NCBI GenBank assembly: GCA_934552825.1
Contig: CAKTEQ010000001.1
Coordinates: 124,001 to 188,000, forward strand
From: an uncultured Oscillospiraceae bacterium
GTDB lineage: Bacteria > Bacillota > Clostridia > Oscillospirales > Oscillospiraceae
DNA: 64,000 nt
Direction of reading: 5' to 3'
Position 1 is the stretch's first letter. Each line of letters opens with the position of its first letter. The notes under the pieces were generated by a model. That model had not been told where the DNA came from, ran no database searches, and saw only the letters and a program-made list of their open reading frames with translations. Below are positions 34,775-42,496 of this stretch, piece by piece. Both the position numbers and the translations under genes were made by a program.

Positions 34775-35756
34775 TATAGTCTCCTTCATCCCACGCGCCG
34801 TGGTCCAGAGTATTCCGCTGCTCTATGGCAGCACCGGCGAGATACTCACCCAGAAATCCGGCAACCTCAACCTCGGCACCCCCGGTGTCATGTATGTCGG
34901 CGGTATATGCGGCGTTATCGGCGCCTTCCTTTATGAGCAGGGCTGCGGCGGCAGCATGAACGGCTTTCTCGCCATCATGATCCCTCTGCTGTGCTGTCTT
35001 GCAGGTTCTCTTCTCATGGGTCTGCTCTACTGCTTCCTGACGGTAACTCTCCGGGCCAATCAGAACGTAACGGGTCTCGCCATGACCACCTTCGGCGTGG
35101 GCTTCGGCAACTTCTTCGGCGGCTCGCTCATCAAAATAACCGGCAGCGAAGTTCCCTCTATCGCCCTCTCCGCAACCAGCAGCTACTTCAGCCGTTCTCT
35201 GCCCTTCGCGGACTCTCTCGGCTGGTTCGGTAAGATATTCCTCTCCTACGGCTTTCTCGCTTATGCGGCTATTATCATAGCTTTCATGGCGTCCTATTTT
35301 CTGCGCCATACCCGCACCGGGCTCAACCTCCGGGCTGTGGGCGAGAGCCCCGCTACGGCGGACGCCGGCGGCATCAATATCACCCGCTATAAATATACAG
35401 CCACCTGCATCGGCTGCATGATAGCCGGTCTCGGCGGACTGTACTATGTCATGGACTACGCCTGCGGCGTCTGGTCCAACGACGCCTTCGGCGACAGGGG
35501 CTGGCTTGCTATCGCGCTGGTCATCTTCACCACATGGCGCCCCAACGTCAGCGTTATCGCGTCCATACTCTTCGGCGGACTTTATATCCTGTATCTGTTC
35601 ATCCCCACAGGTATGAACCTCGCCACAAAGGAGCTTTACAAGATGCTGCCATATCTGGTCACCATCGTTGTACTTGTGGTCGTTTCCATGCGCAACAAGC
35701 GGGAGAACAATCCTCCCGCAAGCCTCGGCCTTGCATACTTCCGGGAAGACCGATAG
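34767..35756 (+). CDS. Nucleoside ABC importer permease 2
   Basis: A 329-residue permease (YufQ/NupQ type) with SIPLLYGSTGEILTQKSGNLNLGTPGVMYVGG at its N-terminus and LRAVGESPATADAGGINITRYKY in the middle. The start is the ATG at 34767 with GGAGG upstream, overlapping the previous gene by eight bases. It completes the importer; a strong terminator follows. Confidence 0.93.
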   Translation: MFDIVSFIPRAVVQSIPLLYGSTGEILTQKSGNLNLGTPGVMYVGGICGVIGAFLYEQGCGGSMNGFLAIMIPLLCCLAGSLLMGLLYCFLTVTLRANQNVTGLAMTTFGVGFGNFFGGSLIKITGSEVPSIALSATSSYFSRSLPFADSLGWFGKIFLSYGFLAYAAIIIAFMASYFLRHTRTGLNLRAVGESPATADAGGINITRYKYTATCIGCMIAGLGGLYYVMDYACGVWSNDAFGDRGWLAIALVIFTTWRPNVSVIASILFGGLYILYLFIPTGMNLATKELYKMLPYLVTIVVLVVVSMRNKRENNPPASLGLAYFREDR

Positions 35757-35765
35757 CCAAAACAG

Positions 35766-35806
35766 CAAAAAACTCCGTATGGCTTTTGCCATACGGAGTT
35801 TTTTTA
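35766..35806. terminator. Terminator of the nucleoside importer operon
   Basis: AAAAAACTCCGTATGGC, TTTT, GCCATACGGAGTTTTTTT; a perfect bidirectional hairpin also serving the convergent acetyltransferase gene. Confidence 0.93.
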
Positions 35807-36286
35807 TCCCTCTGCCAGTTCCGTCAGAGTGTCTCCCGCTATTCTGTATACCGTCCAGTCGGTCATGGGTTCCGCGCCAAGGGAAAGATAAAAATCGATG
35901 CTCGGCTTGTTCCAGTTGAGGCACCACCACTCAAGTCTTCCGCAGCCCCGCTCCACAGCGGTCTGCGCCAGCTTTCTGAGCAGGGCTTTGCCGTAGCCCT
36001 TTCCCCGGTGCTCCGGTTTCACAAACAGGTCCTCAAGATATATCCCCGCTCTGCCGAGGAAGGTTGAAAAGTTATGGAAATACAGGGCGAAGCCGACTTC
36101 TTTTCCGTTCTCCAGGACGAATATCACCTCTGCTTTCTGTTTGTCAAATATCCACTCCTCCAGCGTCTTTTCATCCGCGACCACATCGCTCAGCATTTTT
36201 TCGTATTCGGCGAGACCTCTTATAAATCCCAGTATCAGCGGCGTGTCCTCCCGCTGTGCGTTTCTGAATTCCGGCGTACTGTCCAT
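35804..36286 (-). CDS. GNAT acetyltransferase, diamine/spermidine N-acetyltransferase-like
   Basis: A 160-residue GNAT protein. The acetyl-CoA loop is in VKPEHRGKGYGKALLRKLAQ (about residue 91-110), and the segments YFHNFSTFLGRAGIYLEDLFV and LEWWCLNWNKPSIDFYLSLGAEPM are characteristic of the SSAT-like subgroup that acetylates polyamines or similar amines. AAGGGGAT precedes the ATG. It lies 18 bases after a second GNAT gene in the same direction. Substrate is inferred from subgroup resemblance only. Confidence 0.88.
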   Translation of the reverse strand: MDSTPEFRNAQREDTPLILGFIRGLAEYEKMLSDVVADEKTLEEWIFDKQKAEVIFVLENGKEVGFALYFHNFSTFLGRAGIYLEDLFVKPEHRGKGYGKALLRKLAQTAVERGCGRLEWWCLNWNKPSIDFYLSLGAEPMTDWTVYRIAGDTLTELAEG

Positions 36287-36303
36287 CTTGATTTATCCCC
36301 TTC

Positions 36304-36825
36304 TCAGAGCTTTTTCTCAAGGAGCACCAGGTCTATGCTCCGCAGTCTGTTGAACGTACAGTGCACGATATCCGCCTCCCGGTAGCCCAGTTTTTTATAG
36401 AGGCTGCGGGCTATGGTGTTTTTCACGTTCGTATCTATCCGGAGCACCTTGCAGCCCAGTTCTCTCCCCAGCTCCTCATAGAAGCCGGCAAAAGCCGTCC
36501 CCACGCCCTTTTTCCCTGTATCGGGGTCCACTACAAGCGTATGCAGCACGAGCACATCATCGTCCTCGGCCTGAAACGTCCAGTTTGCCCCCGCGTATAC
36601 GTCCACCTGGAGCTTGTTTATTATTCCAGCCGCCAAAAGCTGCCCGTCCTCCTCGCATACATAGAGGTCTCCCCGCTCAAGCGCCTCCTCAGCGGTCGAG
36701 CGCACCGGATATATCGCGGGGTCCCAGCCTATGGTGACCTCGCCGTTCTGCTCCTTCCTGTGGATATGGTCATATATTTCTGCCACATTGGGTATATCCG
36801 CCGCCGTCCCTTTTCTGAAAACCAA
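36304..36825 (-). CDS. GNAT acetyltransferase of unknown substrate
   Basis: A 173-residue GNAT protein with LHTLVVDPDTGKKGVGTAFAGFYEELGRELGCKVLRIDTNVKNTIARSLYKKLGY as acetyl-CoA core. The start is taken as TTG at 36825: AGAGGAG sits eight bases before it, whereas the ATG at 36843 overlaps the LysR stop and has no ribosome site of its own. It is coupled to the LysR gene in front. Confidence 0.87.
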   Translation of the reverse strand: MVFRKGTAADIPNVAEIYDHIHRKEQNGEVTIGWDPAIYPVRSTAEEALERGDLYVCEEDGQLLAAGIINKLQVDVYAGANWTFQAEDDDVLVLHTLVVDPDTGKKGVGTAFAGFYEELGRELGCKVLRIDTNVKNTIARSLYKKLGYREADIVHCTFNRLRSIDLVLLEKKL

Positions 36826-36839
36826 TGCTAATTCTCCTC

Positions 36840-37751
36840 TCATCTGTGTATAAGTCCTTCAAAATCCTGTTGGACAGTCATATTGACAAAGTCCTCAATC
36901 GTCCTCTGTATGTATGGCTTGTCCATCCATTCTATCCGTATGGGGTACCTCTCCCCCGTCCGAACAACAGTCAGCTCCGCCAGCTCTTCCTGGGAGAGCA
37001 GGTCGTAGAGCATCGCGTCCGGCACGAAGCACGCCCCGCCGCCCATCAGGCATACGCGGAGTATTGTAGCAATGTTCTCCGACACCATTATGCGTCTGGC
37101 GACAACGCCGTATTTTTTCAGCAGCGCTGACGCGATCCTGCCCGTTATGTCCCCGCTTTTACTGGCGAGGAAAGGCATCTCCTGGAGCACCGTGAGGTCG
37201 CCGTCCTCCAGCCGATGGCGCATGTCGCCCTTAAGGAGCGCATTTGGCACCGCCGCAAGCATCTCCTCCTCGTACAAAAGCCTGGAGCGTATCTCCGGCT
37301 CCTCATCGAAGTGTGCCTCGATGGCGACGTCGATCTCCCCCTCCTTGAGCTTTTCCTGCAGTACAGCGTTTGTGTCTTCAGTTATGTCAACCTCAACATT
37401 AGGGTACTTTTTCTGGTGCTCCATTATAAGAGCCGGCATGAAAAGCCTGCTTCTGGTGAATGACACGCCCACGCGTATCACACCCGTGTCCATACACGCG
37501 ATATCCCTAAACTCACGCCCCATGGCATCATAGAGCTTTAGAAACCGCACGGCATACTGATAGAACTTCTGCCCGGCGTATGTCAGCTCAAGCCTTGGGC
37601 GGCGCTGGAAAAGCACACATTGCAGTTCCTTCTCCATCGCCGCGACATGGGCACTCATGGTCTGCTGGGTTATGTTCAGCTCCTGCGCCGCCCGGCTTAT
37701 GCTGCCTTTTTCAACGATAACGCTGAAGTAATACATCGGCAGCAGATTCAT
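36840..37751 (-). CDS. LysR-family transcriptional regulator
   Basis: A 303-residue regulator with an N-terminal winged helix (MYYFSVIVEKGSISRAAQELNITQQTMSAHVAAMEKEL) and a C-terminal effector-binding domain (IRVGVSFTRSRLFMPALIMEHQKKYPNVEVDI). The ATG at 37751 is preferred to the one six codons upstream because GGAGGGCGGTGA lies in front of it. It is divergent from the decayed NhaC-type antiporter gene at 37864, which may have been its target. It probably also autoregulates from the ~110-base space between them. Confidence 0.92.
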   Translation of the reverse strand: MNLLPMYYFSVIVEKGSISRAAQELNITQQTMSAHVAAMEKELQCVLFQRRPRLELTYAGQKFYQYAVRFLKLYDAMGREFRDIACMDTGVIRVGVSFTRSRLFMPALIMEHQKKYPNVEVDITEDTNAVLQEKLKEGEIDVAIEAHFDEEPEIRSRLLYEEEMLAAVPNALLKGDMRHRLEDGDLTVLQEMPFLASKSGDITGRIASALLKKYGVVARRIMVSENIATILRVCLMGGGACFVPDAMLYDLLSQEELAELTVVRTGERYPIRIEWMDKPYIQRTIEDFVNMTVQQDFEGLIHR

Positions 37752-37863
37752 CGCTTCACCGCCCTCCATTCACAGTTTATACACTGTATTATATACCACA
37801 TAAAATCAGTTTACAAGCTGTGAAATTGCCTGTTATATTATCATGAGAATTGAGGTGTTTATC

Positions 37864-38585
37864 TTGGCGGAAATCCTTCTACTGATAGTTTTGCCGGCTC
37901 TCTTATTGCCAGCGTTGCCGCCGGCATTTCGATACTTGTCCCTCTGCTTTTCGGCTGCCTGCTCTTCTTTGACTATGGGCTATGGAAGACCCGCAGTCTG
38001 AAAAGTACTCTGAGTCTTGCTCTCAGCGGCGTACTCACGGTTAAAAATGTGATAATAACCCTCGCCTTTATTGGCATGATAACCGCTGTGTGGCGCTGCT
38101 GCGGCACTATCGCGTTCGTCGTCTATTTCAGCGTCTCCCTCCAGCAGCAGCGTCAGGGATATTTTTCTTGATAACTACGCCCTGCCTGTTATAACGGTCC
38201 TTCCGGCAGTTCTGATAATCCTGTTGTCTCTGTTCCGGATGAATGTCAAGCTGGTAATGGCGTACAGCATCCTCTCCGGCGTGCTCATCTTGGTTTTCGT
38301 TCAGGGCATGGATATATGGGAAACTCTCGGCATCATGCTCACAGCTCAGCTCTGCGAGCATCTTGAAGCCGATGGAAGCACCCTCGCCATAGATCTCGAA
38401 AACTCTGTCGTTGTGCTCTCCGCTTTTATTCCTGGTCCGTATCCTTTACGGTCCCCGCCGGCGCTGTGGACGCGCCTCTCGGCTGTCTGCCTTTCGCCTG
38501 TTACCTGTGGCTGCTGCCTCTGTTCAATTTCATATTCCGCAAAATACGTTCCGGGAAAAAGCTTACTCCCTGTCTTGAAAAATAA
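37864..38585 (+). pseudogene. Decayed NhaC-type Na+/H+ antiporter
   Basis: Pieces of one membrane antiporter occur in order but in different frames. From a TTG at 37864 comes MAEILLLIVLPALLL; then, in another frame, SLIASVAAGISILVPLLFGCLLFFDYGLW and VLTVKNVIITLAFIGMITAVWRCCGTIAFVVYF up to a stop near 38171; then LDNYALPVITVLPAVLIILLS...NVKLVMAYSILSGVLILVFVQGMDIWETL; then ENSVVVLSAFIP and, after another shift, WSVSFTVPAGAVDAPLGCLPFACYLWLLPLFNFIF to TAA at 38583-38585. About 240 codons remain of ~450, so large parts are deleted as well. The family call rests on the ENSVVLSAFIPW-type ending and order. Confidence 0.75.
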
Positions 38586-38589
38586 AATA

Positions 38590-38625
38590 GCCGGGCGGTC
38601 ATGTGGACCGCCCGGCCGTTTTTTA
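38590..38625. terminator. Intrinsic terminator after the NhaC remnant
   Basis: GCCGGGCGGTC, ATGT, GGACCGCCCGGC followed by CGTTTTTT. It lies between the remnant and the convergent coiled-coil gene. Confidence 0.9.
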
Positions 38626-38629
38626 TCGC

Positions 38630-39142
38630 TTATTCCTCGTTGGGCTGCTCCTGCTGCTCCTCCTGAGAGGCGGCTTCCTTTGCTGGGTTTATGGAAGCAT
38701 GGAAGGAATTGCGCACCTGGCGCAGGTTTGCAACACTCTGCATAACTGAGTCCTCAGCGCTCTTCATCATCTGTTCCACATAGATACTGGCGCTGTGGCG
38801 CAGCTCCTTGCTTTTCGCCTCAGCGTTTGCTATCATCTCGCGGCTCTTCTTGACGGCGAGGTTGTATATCTCCTCCTGAGTCGCCATCTTGGCAGCCTCT
38901 TCCTCGGCGACCTGCTTGATAGCCTCGGCTTCCCGCTTCGCGCCGGCAATATAGTCAGCCCGGGCAGATACCAGCATCTGAGCCTCGCTGACCTCTGTGG
39001 GTATCGCTGCTCTGATCTCGTCGATCAGCTCGATCATCTTTTCTCTCTCAAGGACGCACTTTTCGCTGCTGAAGGGCATACCCTTGGCATCCTGCACTGT
39101 GTTGAACAGTACGTCAACAAGTTCTTCAAGCTTACCGCTCAT
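38630..39142 (-). CDS. Coiled-coil protein encoded behind coaD
   Basis: A 170-residue, almost fully helical protein rich in Ala, Glu and Lys (DYIAGAKREAEAIKQVAEEEAAKMATQEEIYNLAVKKSREMIANAEAKSKELRHSASIYVEQMMKSAEDSV) with no membrane helix and a Glu/Gln-rich tail. Similar proteins without a known role are found behind coaD in many Clostridia and are sometimes labelled ATP-synthase-b-like or DivIVA-like because of the heptads. The ATG at 39142 follows GAGAGG; an in-frame TTG nine bases upstream abuts that site and is rejected. Confidence 0.8.
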   Translation of the reverse strand: MSGKLEELVDVLFNTVQDAKGMPFSSEKCVLEREKMIELIDEIRAAIPTEVSEAQMLVSARADYIAGAKREAEAIKQVAEEEAAKMATQEEIYNLAVKKSREMIANAEAKSKELRHSASIYVEQMMKSAEDSVMQSVANLRQVRNSFHASINPAKEAASQEEQQEQPNEE

Positions 39143-39147
39143 TTGAT

Positions 39148-39636
39148 TCAACCTCTCTTTTCCTTAATTCTTTCTCTGACTTCGCCCACCAGCTCGGCGG
39201 GTATATATTCCTCCAGGTTCGCACCGAACAGTGCCAGCTCGCGCACCGCGCTGGAGCTGAGATATATATACTTTTCGTCCGAAGGAATGAATATCGTCTC
39301 TACCGTGGGGCCAAGACGCCTGTTATATACGTTCATTGTGAACTCCATATCGAAATCCGAGGCGTTGCGCAGCCCCTTAACGATTGCGTCGAAGCCCTTG
39401 CGCTCGGAATACAGGGCTATGAAGTCCTCCGTCATATCCACGTCCAGATTTGGGATATCCTTCGTCACCCGGCGGAGCTGCTCCATGCGTTCCTCGGGGG
39501 TAAAGAGATAATTCTTCCCCGTGTTGTGAGTCACGCAGACGGTCACTCTGTCAAACAGCTTTGCCGTCCGGCGGAATATGTCGATATGCCCCCATGTCAC
39601 CGGGTCGTAACTGCCCGGGCAGACTGCCGTCCTCAT
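39148..39636 (-). CDS. coaD: Phosphopantetheine adenylyltransferase
   Basis: A 162-residue nucleotidyltransferase making dephospho-CoA from 4'-phosphopantetheine and ATP. The (T/H)xGH motif is in YDPVTWGHIDIF, the second signature YLSSSAVRELALFGANLEEYIP near the C-terminus. Length and start (MRTAVCPGSYDPVT) are normal. It follows rsmD by 15 bases, the usual Firmicutes neighbourhood. Confidence 0.98.
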   Translation of the reverse strand: MRTAVCPGSYDPVTWGHIDIFRRTAKLFDRVTVCVTHNTGKNYLFTPEERMEQLRRVTKDIPNLDVDMTEDFIALYSERKGFDAIVKGLRNASDFDMEFTMNVYNRRLGPTVETIFIPSDEKYIYLSSSAVRELALFGANLEEYIPAELVGEVRERIKEKRG

Positions 39637-39651
39637 GGATTTTCAGCCTCC

Positions 39652-40200
39652 TCAGTCCTGCGGCTCTTTAGCGAACACGGATATCTTTATCTTCCCGTAA
39701 CGATAGCTCTTTCTGAGCCGGTAAGGCTCCTGAAGCTCGGGAAGCTCCTTATCCGCAGGAGATTCACAAATAATTATACCACCATCTGTTAAAATGTCAA
39801 ATTCAGCGGCTTTCACCAGCGCTTTGTCCAGCAGCCCGCTATTATAGGGCGGGTCCAGAAAAACTATGTCATACTTTCCGCAGCGGGTAATGAATGACAT
39901 GGCGTCCGCCTGCATTATCTCGCACAAGTCACCAAAGCCAGTCGTTTTCACGTTTTCCCTGATGCAGGCCGCCGCGGCCTTTCCCTGGTCCACAAAGGTA
40001 ACGTACTTTGCCCCCCGGGATAGCGCCTCAATGCCCATCTGCCCCGTACCCGCAAATAGATCAAGGAAACGCCTGCCCTCAATATCAAACTGGATTATGT
40101 TGAAAACTGACTCCTTCACCATATCCGTGGTGGGGCGCGTGTCCAGTCCATCCAGCGCCTTGAGCTTTCTGCCTCTGGCTGTACCTGTTATAACTCTCAT
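39652..40200 (-). CDS. rsmD: 16S rRNA (guanine-966-N2)-methyltransferase RsmD
   Basis: A 182-residue SAM-dependent methyltransferase: MRVITGTARGRKLKAL start, SAM loop FLDLFAGTGQMGIEALSRGA, catalytic DPPY in VFLDPPYNSG. Its start overlaps the uvrC stop by four bases (ATGA), so it is translated with uvrC and followed by coaD. Confidence 0.97.
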   Translation of the reverse strand: MRVITGTARGRKLKALDGLDTRPTTDMVKESVFNIIQFDIEGRRFLDLFAGTGQMGIEALSRGAKYVTFVDQGKAAAACIRENVKTTGFGDLCEIMQADAMSFITRCGKYDIVFLDPPYNSGLLDKALVKAAEFDILTDGGIIICESPADKELPELQEPYRLRKSYRYGKIKISVFAKEPQD

Positions 40201-42032
40201 TTTTCTTCCTCCCTGTGGAAATGTCCGTAAACGTTCCGGGCTGTGCTCATCGGCACCGCTGCCGCGAGCTGTTCCAGGCTCGCCTTTCTGATATTCTTAA
40301 CGCTGCCGAACGCCTTTATAAGCTGCTTCTTTCTCACGTCGCCTACGCCCGCTATATCGTCCAGCTCCGAATGTCTCAGGCTTTTTTCACGGCGCTTGCG
40401 GTGGAAGGTGATCGCCGTGTTATGGGTCTCCTCCTGAATGCCGCCGATGAAGGAAAAAAGGCTCTGGCTGCTCTTTATCCCGGTCTCCCTGCCGAACTCG
40501 TCGGTCAGGGCTCTCGTCCTGTGTCTGTCGTCCTTCACCATACCGAATACGGCGATGGGATAGCCGAATTCCTCCACTACCTCCCGGGCTACTTTCGTAT
40601 GCCCGGCACCGCCGTCTATAAGCATCAGGTCAGGCAGGGGCGCAAAATGCTCGTCCCCGTCCTTATACCGCTGGAGCCTCCGGCGCAGCACCTGCGCCAT
40701 GGCGGCGTAGTCGTCCTGTCCCGTCTGATCCTTTATAATGAAAGCGCGGTAATCCCGCTTCCTCGGCTTGCCGTCCACGAAAACCGTCATCGCGCCGACT
40801 ATCTCGCTGTTTCCTGTGTTGGATATATCGTAAGCCTCGATCCTCCGGGGGATGTCCTCCATTGCGAGCGTCTTGCCGAGCTGCTCCAGCAGGTGGCTGC
40901 GTCTGTCCTCCGCCGTCGTCTGGCGCTCCGCCTCTTCCTTCGCGTTGAGACAGGCAAGCTGAGTGAGCTTGACATTATCCCCCCGCCGAGGCACCTGAAA
41001 GCGCACCGTTCTGCCGCAGCTCTCGCTGAGATATCTGGCGAGCTCCTCCATGCCTTCAAATTCCATTGGCAGGAGTATGCGTCCGGGTATCTGGCTGCGC
41101 TCAAAGTAATACTGCTGCAGAAGCTGGGAGAATATCTCCTCAGGCTGGTCTTCAACACTGTCTGAAATCACCGTGAAATCCTTGTCCACAAGGCTGCCGC
41201 CCACATAGTGCAGCACCGCAAAGCCTGTCTTTGCCTCGCCCTTGTAAAAGCCCGCCACGTCCATATCCGCCCGGCTCACGGCGAGTACCTTCTGGCGCTC
41301 GCTGAGTTTTTCTATGGCACGCATCCTGTCCCGGAGTTCAGCCGCCCGCTCGAATTGAAGCATGTCCGCCGCCTGAAGCATTTTCTCCTCCAGCTCTCTG
41401 TGGAGGTTATCCGTTTTCCCCTGGAGGATAAGCACCGCCTGACGTATATTATCCCTGTATTCGTCCCCGTCCGGCTCACCACGGCAGTATCCGGAACACC
41501 GGTCCATGGAGAAATTCAGGCAGGGGCGCTCCCTGCCGATGTCCCTCGGGAACTTCCTTGTGCAGGTGGGCATTTTCAGAGCCAGCAGCACTGCTTCAAC
41601 TGCCTGCCGCGTCACAAAGCGGCTCCCGTATGGGCCGAAATAGTCCGCCCCGTCCTGCTCCTTCTTCCCTGCCAGGGAGAATACCGGGTACTCCTCATGG
41701 GACAGGCGCACGAAGGGATAGCCCTTACCGTCCTTCAGAAGGATATTATACTTTGGCATATGCAGCTTTATAAGGGAGCACTCCAGCACCAGCGCTTCAA
41801 ACTCCGAGTCCGCGACGATTATATGGAAATCGTCTATCTGGGAAATCATCTTCCTCGTCTTGGGCGTATGAGCCGACGAGGACTGAAAATACTGGCTTAC
41901 GCGGTTTTTCAGTGCCTTCGCTTTGCCCACATATATCACCTGCCCGCTCTTGTCCAGCATTATATAAACGCCGGGCTTCAGGGGCAGGTCTCTCACTTTT
42001 TCTTTTAACTTTTCCTTTTTGGGATTTTCCAT
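40197..42032 (-). CDS. uvrC: Excinuclease ABC subunit C
   Basis: The dual-incision nuclease of nucleotide excision repair, 611 residues here. It has the GIY-YIG domain (KPGVYIMLDKSGQVIYVGKAKALKNRVSQYF), the UVR/UvrB-binding motif (MLQAADMLQFERAAELRDRMRAI), the RNase-H-like C-terminal nuclease (EAYDISNTGNSEIVGAMTVF, MLIDGGAGH) and helix-hairpin-helix repeats at the end. The ATG at 42032 with GGAG is chosen because the earlier in-frame ATG lies inside the terminator hairpin at 42048-42085. Confidence 0.97.
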   Translation of the reverse strand: MENPKKEKLKEKVRDLPLKPGVYIMLDKSGQVIYVGKAKALKNRVSQYFQSSSAHTPKTRKMISQIDDFHIIVADSEFEALVLECSLIKLHMPKYNILLKDGKGYPFVRLSHEEYPVFSLAGKKEQDGADYFGPYGSRFVTRQAVEAVLLALKMPTCTRKFPRDIGRERPCLNFSMDRCSGYCRGEPDGDEYRDNIRQAVLILQGKTDNLHRELEEKMLQAADMLQFERAAELRDRMRAIEKLSERQKVLAVSRADMDVAGFYKGEAKTGFAVLHYVGGSLVDKDFTVISDSVEDQPEEIFSQLLQQYYFERSQIPGRILLPMEFEGMEELARYLSESCGRTVRFQVPRRGDNVKLTQLACLNAKEEAERQTTAEDRRSHLLEQLGKTLAMEDIPRRIEAYDISNTGNSEIVGAMTVFVDGKPRKRDYRAFIIKDQTGQDDYAAMAQVLRRRLQRYKDGDEHFAPLPDLMLIDGGAGHTKVAREVVEEFGYPIAVFGMVKDDRHRTRALTDEFGRETGIKSSQSLFSFIGGIQEETHNTAITFHRKRREKSLRHSELDDIAGVGDVRKKQLIKAFGSVKNIRKASLEQLAAAVPMSTARNVYGHFHREEEK

Positions 42033-42047
42033 GTTATGAACTCCATT

Positions 42048-42085
42048 AAAAAATGCGCCGTCGGAAAGCAACGGCGCATTTTACA
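42048..42085 (-). terminator. Intrinsic terminator after the HPr gene
   Basis: AAAATGCGCCGT, CGGAAAGCA, ACGGCGCATTTT; on the minus strand it ends in a T-run (TTTTTTAATGG) just before the uvrC start. Confidence 0.85.
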
Positions 42086-42102
42086 TTCAAAGATGGTCTG
42101 TA

Positions 42103-42366
42103 TCACTCGGAAAAATCGCTGTTGATGAGCTCCGCCAGAGCGTTGACCGCCTGCTCCTCATCGTCACCGTCGGACGCAAGCGTGATGACATCGCCCTTGA
42201 CTATCCCCAGGGAAAGAACTCCGAGGAGGCTCTTCGCGTTGACTCTGCGCTCGTCCTTCTCCACCCAGATGCTGCTTTTGAATTCATTCGCCTTCTGGAT
42301 GAAAAATGTTGCGGGTCTGGCGTGCAGACCAACCTGATTGTTGACAACTGCTTCCTTGATATACAT
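42103..42366 (-). CDS. HPr-family phosphocarrier protein
   Basis: An 87-residue HPr with His15 in VGLHARPAT and Ser46 in NAKSLLGVLSLG, the sites used by enzyme I and by HPr kinase. It may serve sugar PTS transport or be a regulatory Crh-like variant; no PTS gene is in the window. The ATG at 42366 follows AGGAG; a frame extension of six codons upstream has no ribosome site. It has its own promoter and terminator. Confidence 0.93.
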   Translation of the reverse strand: MYIKEAVVNNQVGLHARPATFFIQKANEFKSSIWVEKDERRVNAKSLLGVLSLGIVKGDVITLASDGDDEEQAVNALAELINSDFSE

Positions 42367-42441
42367 ATATCCCACGCTCCTCAAGAATTGATTTGTGCCG
42401 AATAAGTGAACCTTACAAAATCACCATTTCTGCTTTGTTAT

Positions 42442-42470
42442 AGAATACCAAACCCCGGCGGGTTCGTCAA
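42442..42470 (-). promoter_or_regulatory. Promoter of the HPr gene
   Basis: On the minus strand, TTGACG (complement of 42465-42470), 17-base spacer, TATTCT (complement of 42442-42447), about 75 bases before the ATG. Confidence 0.8.
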
Positions 42471-42496
42471 TAATTTTTTGAATTTTACAGGGCCGC

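Noticed and set aside
42032..42071. Upstream ATG start for uvrC
   Set aside because: It lies in the HPr terminator hairpin, and the added residues are not part of UvrC.
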